64,000 nt of DNA from Coix lacryma-jobi var. lacryma-jobi (Eukaryota > Streptophyta > Magnoliopsida > Poales > Poaceae), in the NCBI GenBank assembly GCA_009763385.1, contig CM019822.1, forward strand, positions 11,936,127 to 12,000,126. The letters are read 5' to 3'. Below, piece by piece: positions 58,831 through 64,000 of this stretch. Made by a program: the position numbers and the translations under genes. The notes beneath the pieces were generated by a model. It was given only the letters and a program-made list of their open reading frames with translations, was not told the origin of the DNA and did no database searches. The stretch's first letter is position 1. Every line of letters starts with the position of its first letter.

Positions 58831-61243
58831 CGAGCACAGTGCTCTTCTCTTTTTCTGAGAGATGTGAATAGTGTTCTGTTTTCTTTTTTTTTGTATGATT
58901 TTCTGTGTGCATCCAAAAATTCTGAAATTTTTGTGGTAGACTCTTTATGCTCTGGAGTATTTTATAAAAATATGAAACTTGAGTTTTGTGCAAAAATTTG
59001 AAAATGTAAAATTCCCCTTTTAATTGAAAAATGAAGGTTTTGGTATTTTTGGAGAGTGATTTATAACTCCAAAAATCATGAGACAAATTTTTGTGAGCTT
59101 CTTATGCCATGTTTAGTCTCTGGTAAAATTTTGAAGTCTTTTGGAACAAGTTGATTTTTGAGCTTTTATTTTAATTGTTAAATAGTGCCTTTTGCTAATT
59201 AATGTCTGATTTTATTTGAGCACCTTAATGACCTCCAAAAATTATGAAATTTGTTTTGCCATCTATCTACACCATAATGAACTTATGTGATTAATTTGGT
59301 AATTTTTGGAGCAACTTCATAAAATGACCTTTTAAATAAATTAAAAAATAGAAAAGATGGATTAGGGTTGGTAATAAGTGTTGATGATGTGATCTTTGGA
59401 TTGATTGATGTTCATAGACCCCTACCCTTTGGTCTATGATGTTTGTGATGCTATGTTTGGTTGATGCTTAGGATAATTATAATAAGGTCTAGTTTAATCA
59501 ATATTGCTTAAGGAAGAAATGGTTACCTTTTTATGCTCAACCTAGATTTCAATCATGCCTTGTTTAAGAGTAATCTAGAATCAGTAGAATTGTCTTGTAC
59601 CTTAACTCCATATCATCATTCTCATGAACATTCATCATTGCATCCGTATAGTTGACGAAGAAGGACCTGAAGTCGAGGTAGCCACCGAAGGATCTGTTCC
59701 CGAGGCGACCCCGAGCTCCGACACCTACTCCTACCCCGAGTCTGCTCTTTTTGCCATCCAAGGCAAGCCCCGGTGCATTTAACCCTACCCTTGAATTTTA
59801 TAAAATGATTTCCTTAAATGTTTTTGAGTTAAATTACTGCATTAGGTTTATAGGAGTTGGGTGATATCCTATCTGATGCATTATCCACCTTGACCACTGA
59901 TACACCCGATACCTGCTTTCAAAAACTAGTTGCAAAATGCTTAGCAATGCTATACAATAGATTTGCAATAAAAATGCCAATTTCAAAAGTGTGATCACTT
60001 AAGAATATTTATGGGAATTTCTGGTTTACTCCCACTATTGGCTAAGTATCGGATCCGTACTTAGTCAATGGGAAGGAGAGGTTGTCCTTGCGTACGGTGC
60101 CGTCATGTCGTAGTCCGGGACTCGACAGTTGACACCGACCGGGACGGGTTGAAAAACTGACAGGACTGTTGCGCTTGGGTGAGATATAACCAAGGCACAG
60201 TTGCTGGCTGGAAAATTAGGGACCATCCGTATGGGGCCTGCTGGGCAGGACTTGCAACTATTCACATACTACGGAAAGCTCTGGCTCCGAGAAATCCATT
60301 ATTGGACCGACAACCGCGCACTGGGAGTGGAGAGATGGCGGAAGTAGCATGTACCCACGTGGGTTAGAGTCCCGGAATGGAGTGGTGTACTGTACTTCCG
60401 GGTGGCGTAGGACCGGGCCCAATAATGGAGGAATCGTGGTAGACGAGTTGGCATATGCAAGCTTGGGTGCTACATCTGCAGTGTGAATAGGGATCCTCAG
60501 CTGAGTATTCTTTATCCGGATTAACGTTGCTCCTCGGTTATGGAGACTTGTTCCATTGACTCTCAACGGAGAGTGGTTCTCAACTAGGAATGTTTTGAAA
60601 TATAAAATGAATCATGAATGATGAGGAATTGAGGAATACCGAATCTTTCAAAAATAAAATAAGGTTTACAAAATGTTTTTCTGCAAAATACTTGATCTTG
60701 CTTAAGCCTTACCTTGACTACCCTAAGCTTTCATTCCTGAGTCTTCTCCCTTTTTTCTTTAGTCGGGTAAGTCTTGTTGAGTACCTTTGTACTCAGGGTT
60801 TTATTACCCATGTTGCAGGTATGGCAGATTCCTCAGTATGCCTTGGACCCTGCTGTGTGACTGTTGTTCAGGAGGAGGCCGATGAGGCCGATGAGTGATT
60901 ATTCACCCTCGGACGGGGTGATGTATCTTTACCTTTAGTTGTTGTCATATGCTACTCTGCCAACTCTATCTATTTGAACTATGGTCTGTAATAACTTCGC
61001 TTAAATTTATGATGAACCCTGGTTTGTAAAACTATTGTTATCTAAGTCTTCCGCTATTTACTCCGATGTTATTTGTCAAAATGTTAAAGAGATTGTAACT
61101 GAATTGTGAGATGATCCTGCGGACATCGGGCACTGATGTAGCCCAGTAGCGGAACCGGTCCTAATCTCTTGGCTGTACGGATCGACTGTCAGTGGTTGAC
61201 GGTGATCAGTGGGCCATGGGATTAGAGCCGTTACGTTACAGAG

Positions 61244-61255
61244 TGGTATCAGAGC
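61244..61255 (+). other. Primer binding site (initiator Met-tRNA type)
   Basis: TGGTATCAGAGC lies 3 bases after the LTR end. This is the classic plant retrotransposon primer site complementary to the 3' end of tRNA-Met. It fixes the 3' end of the 5' LTR. Confidence 0.95.
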
Positions 61256-61555
61256 ATCTCACTATGACGTTGCAATCTTTTTGCGAAAACTTCAAAATGT
61301 TTTTAACAAAAACTAAACTTGACTATTTTTGAGTCCAAATTGCTTCTCTCATCTCATCTTGTCTTTGGCAACTAGTAGCAAGACAACTTGTATAAAGCCC
61401 TATGTACCATACCTTAGTAATTGCATTGCCTTGTTCCGTAGGAACGATTCATGCATCATGTCACATTCACTTAAGTTTATAAAAGAGTTCGATGGGTTAG
61501 TATGCCTATACCTTTTTCTTGCTAGCCTTTCTCACCTATAACCTCTTGTCCAGAT

Positions 61556-62165
61556 ATGGCCATCATCAAGCGGACTGCTCGCAAGTCGACTGGACCGAAC
61601 GGTGTGCCGCGTCACCAGCTGGCGCCTCACACCGGAGAAGAGACTGGAGAATCCTCCAATGGTCGTCGTTTTCCCCGCCACACCCGCAAGCAGCTGAAGG
61701 AGGAAAATCAAGAATCTGAAGGCTGAAATGGAGAACATGGAGCATGACTTCTACCTTTCTCGCATGGAGTTTTATGAGGCACGAGCTTCCTTGGAACAGG
61801 CTAACCGGAACACGATTCGCGCTATCGAGCAGCGCAATGATGCTTGGACCCGCGAGGACGTGGTCAGAGCCCAGCTCCATGGATTGCAGCAATACACCGC
61901 CCAGATCGAGCAGTACAATGATATGCTTCACGAGGAAGTGCATCAACTGCATGATCAACTCCATCCCTTGGTACCCCCGGTTATGGAAGACCCCGAAGAC
62001 GGAGTCGTGGAAGAACCTGAAGTGGAACACGAGCCCGATCAGAATGAGGAAGTGGAACCTGCTGAAGATGTCCACGTTGAAGATGAAGAAGAGGAGGAAG
62101 AGCCTGAGCTTATCATCGAGGATGATGATGATGACGAAGAGTTGATCTTCATCGATGATGACTAG
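61556..62165 (+). pseudogene. Gypsy first ORF: H3-tail-like N terminus, coiled coil, acidic tail (one frameshift)
   Basis: The frame from the ATG at 61556 codes for 56 residues and ends at TGA 61724-61726. A one-base-scale shift near 61700-61720 moves the text to the frame of the ATG at 61728, which runs to TAG 62163-62165. The N terminus reads MAIIKRTARKSTG, then PRHQLAP, strongly like histone H3. The second part (145 codons from 61728) is a Glu/Gln-rich probable coiled coil (about 61730-61970) and ends in a dense Glu/Asp tail. There is no zinc knuckle or gag core. In related grass elements a short ORF precedes gag; here gag itself is missing. The function is unknown. Confidence 0.7.
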
Positions 62166-62189
62166 ACTCCTTGTGTCTGTACCATCTGC

Positions 62190-64000
62190 TTATCTAAAAC
62201 CTTAGACTAGATTTGGGGGCGTTAGTCTGTCTGTTGCCAAGTCTGGCATGTATCTTTCTTTTCACATCTTTTCCCTTTATCGGCCTGTATCATCTATCAG
62301 ACACCTTATCAAGTCATCAGCCTTTGTATCAGAAGAAGCTATCAGTTGTGTTGTTTGATTCTGGTGCATCGCATTCCTTCATCAGTCGCACTTTTGTCAT
62401 CAAGCATGAGTTGCCCATGGGAGAGTTAAAAGAAAGTTTCTGCATACTTTCGCCTGGAGGGCGGATAAATACTAAGGAAGTGGTCCGCAGTATACCAGTA
62501 ATGTTGGGGAAACATGTCTTTCCTACCACCATGATAGTACTGCGCGATCAAGAGATAGATGTCATCTTAGGCATGAATTGGATGTGTCAGTATAAAGCCA
62601 TGATAGACATCTTGTATAGAGTTGTGAGAGTGGATATTCCTAACAGTACCTCCAAACTCTTTCTCCAACTTCCTATGCCTTCAAAACCAGCTACCACACA
62701 GCTAAATGCTACCTATGATCAAGGGATCCGAGATATCCCCGTGGTCTGCGAGTTCCCTGATGTCTTTCCTGAAGATTTACCTGGTCTACCTCCTGACCGT
62801 GATGTTGAGTTTGCCATAGAGCTAAAGCCCGGGACTGCTCCTATAGCCCGTAGAGCTTATCGAATGCCTCCCAGAGAGTTGGCAGAGCTGAAGATCCAAT
62901 TGCAAGAGCTATTGGATAAGGGTCTCATTCGCCCAAGTTCATCTCCTTGGGGCTGTCCTGCTATCTTTGTGAAGAAGAAGGACAAAAGCCTTCGTCTATG
63001 CGTTGACTATCGCCCGCTCAACGAGGTCACCATCAAGAATAAATATCCCTTGCCTCGCATTGATCTTCTGTTTGACCAGTTATCTGGAGCCAGAGTGTTT
63101 TCCAAGATCGACCTCAGATCTGGCTACCACCAAATAAAAATTCGTCCCGAAGATATCCCCAAAACAGCTTTCACCACCAGATACGGTCTATATGAGTACT
63201 TGGTCATGTCTTTTGGCTTGACCAATGCCCCCGCTCATTTCATGTATCTCATGAACTCTGTGTTCATGCCAGAGCTCGATAAATTTGTAGTCGTGTTCAT
63301 TGACGACATCCTTGTTTATTCAAGAACTCCTGAAGATCATGCCAAGCATCTTCGTGTCGTTCTCTCTCGTCTCAGAGATCACCAGCTGTATGCCAAGTTC
63401 AGTAAATGTGAATTCTGGCTAGACCGAATTCAATTCCTTGGTCATGTCCTGTCCGCTGAAGGTGTGTCAGTTGACCCTGAAAAAGTGGCAGATATCTTGG
63501 ATTGGAAGCCACCTACCACTGTCCGCGAAGTTCGCAGCTTCATGGGAATGGCTGGATACTATCGTCGTTTCATCCCAGATTTCTCCAGAATAGCCAAGCC
63601 TATCACAGAGTTGTTGAAGAATTCCGTGGAATTTGTTTGGTCACCAGCCTGTGAGCAAGCTTTTCAAGCCTTGAAGAAACTACTAACTACATCACCAGTC
63701 CTAGCTCAACCAGACATCGAGAAACCCTTTGATGTATACTGTGATGCATCTGGTATTGGTTTGGGTTGTGTTTTGATGCAAGAAGGTCGAGTGATCGCTT
63801 ATGCCTCACGGCAGCTTAAGCGACATGAGGAGAATTATCCAACCCATGACCTTGAGTTAGCAGCAGTGGTACATGCTTTGAAGATATGGCGTCATTATCT
63901 GTTGGGCAGTACCTGCAATGTGTACACCGATCACAAGAGCCTGAAGTATATCTTCACCCAAGAAGAGCTGAACATGAGGCAGCGAAGATGGCTTGAGTTA
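62190..64000 (+). CDS. pol: Gypsy pol: protease, reverse transcriptase, RNase H (open to the window end)
   Basis: The frame is open from about 62190 with no stop seen to the right edge. The protease has LFDSGASHSFIS (Asp codon at 62357-62359). RT follows with LRLCVDYRPLN, KIDLRSGYHQI and the FIDDILVYS active site (near 63298). RNase H has VYCDASGIGLG, YASRQLK and YPTHDLELAAVVHALK. The order protease-RT-RNase H before integrase is Ty3/gypsy. Gag (with its CCHC knuckle) should precede the protease but is absent. There is no start codon near the frame opening, so this copy is a deletion derivative although its enzyme text looks intact. The integrase would lie beyond 64000. Confidence 0.9.

Larger units (their letters stand above)
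56970..61240 (+). repeat. 5' LTR of the gypsy element, 4271 bp
   Basis: The LTR begins TGTAACACCCC and ends GTTACGTTACA, so the tips are inverted repeats, and it directly precedes the primer site. A TATA box (CTATATAAG, 58129-58137) lies about 1.16 kb inside, in a GC-rich stretch, and marks the likely start of the element RNA. Internal tandem repeats lie just downstream (58497-58568 and 58613-58830). The rest is AT-rich with many aaaatt words. No coding function is supported in it. Confidence 0.88.
56970..64000 (+). mobile_element. Ty3/gypsy LTR retrotransposon, 5' part (runs off the window)
   Basis: An LTR with ends TGTAAC...GTTACA (56970-61240) is followed by a Met-tRNA-type primer site, a first ORF with an H3-like N terminus, a leftover region and the pol frame (protease, RT, RNase H), still open at 64000. 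It is inserted in the decayed copia element. The 5 bp before the LTR are CAGTG (56965-56969), the expected left target duplication. The right end is outside the window. Size of the LTR and pol text fit long-LTR gypsy lineages of grasses. I do not assign a lineage. Confidence 0.92.

Noticed and set aside
1..64000. CRISPR array, bacterial operon, phage or tRNA genes
   Set aside because: No regularly spaced repeats with unique spacers, no prokaryotic gene organisation and no tRNA cloverleaf were recognised. The window is plant nuclear DNA.

Overview
The window is nuclear DNA from a flowering plant, almost certainly a grass of the panicoid/Andropogoneae type (sorghum, sugarcane or maize relatives). 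The reasons are intron-rich plant genes with GT-AG junctions, very GC-rich grass-type coding exons in one gene, many grass MITEs (Stowaway ends CTCCCTCCGT, Tourist-like ends GGCCTTGTTT), and large Ty1/copia and Ty3/gypsy retrotransposons. The species cannot be fixed by eye.

Four host genes can be supported. (1) The 3' part of a DRP2-type dynamin gene (+, 454-8183, cut by the left edge). (2) A convergent secreted GH9 endo-beta-1,4-glucanase gene (-, 9227-12439, five exons). (3) A complete cytosolic ribosomal protein eS8 (RPS8) gene (+, 36746-38939, five exons). (4) A gene for an NFRKB-like nuclear protein (+, about 44026-51500, eight coding exons, one GC-AG intron). They are functionally unrelated: membrane traffic, cell wall, translation, chromatin. 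No operon-like logic is expected.

Region by region: 1-12.7 kb holds dynamin and GH9. From 12.7 to 26.9 kb is gene-poor DNA with MITEs, short duplications and GC-rich fragments. A nearly intact Ty1/copia element (-, 26962-33584) has 1.06-kb LTRs, a CGATG target duplication, a one-base gag frameshift and a small internal inversion over the protease/pre-integrase region. From 33.6 to 36.5 kb is intergenic DNA ending in nested MITEs that stop about 75 bp before the RPS8 TATA box. RPS8 is followed by an hAT-type MITE built of TTCGGT repeats (39726-40258). The NFRKB-like gene carries several transposons in its second coding intron. From about 52.1 kb to the end is nested retrotransposon DNA: a decayed copia element with an odd structured leader (52.3-57.0 kb) is interrupted at 56970 by a Ty3/gypsy element. 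That element has a 4.27-kb LTR, a Met-tRNA-type primer site, a small first ORF and an open pol frame running off the right edge.

The most interesting signals are: (a) the gypsy first ORF begins with a histone H3 tail look-alike in which, after Met removal, A1, K4 and T6 to G12 match H3 position for position, followed by a probable coiled coil and a strongly acidic tail; (b) a family of covarying hairpins with a fixed 3x3 internal loop in the leader of the decayed copia element; (c) an 84-bp micro-inversion bounded by 6-bp inverted repeats that breaks an otherwise young copia element.
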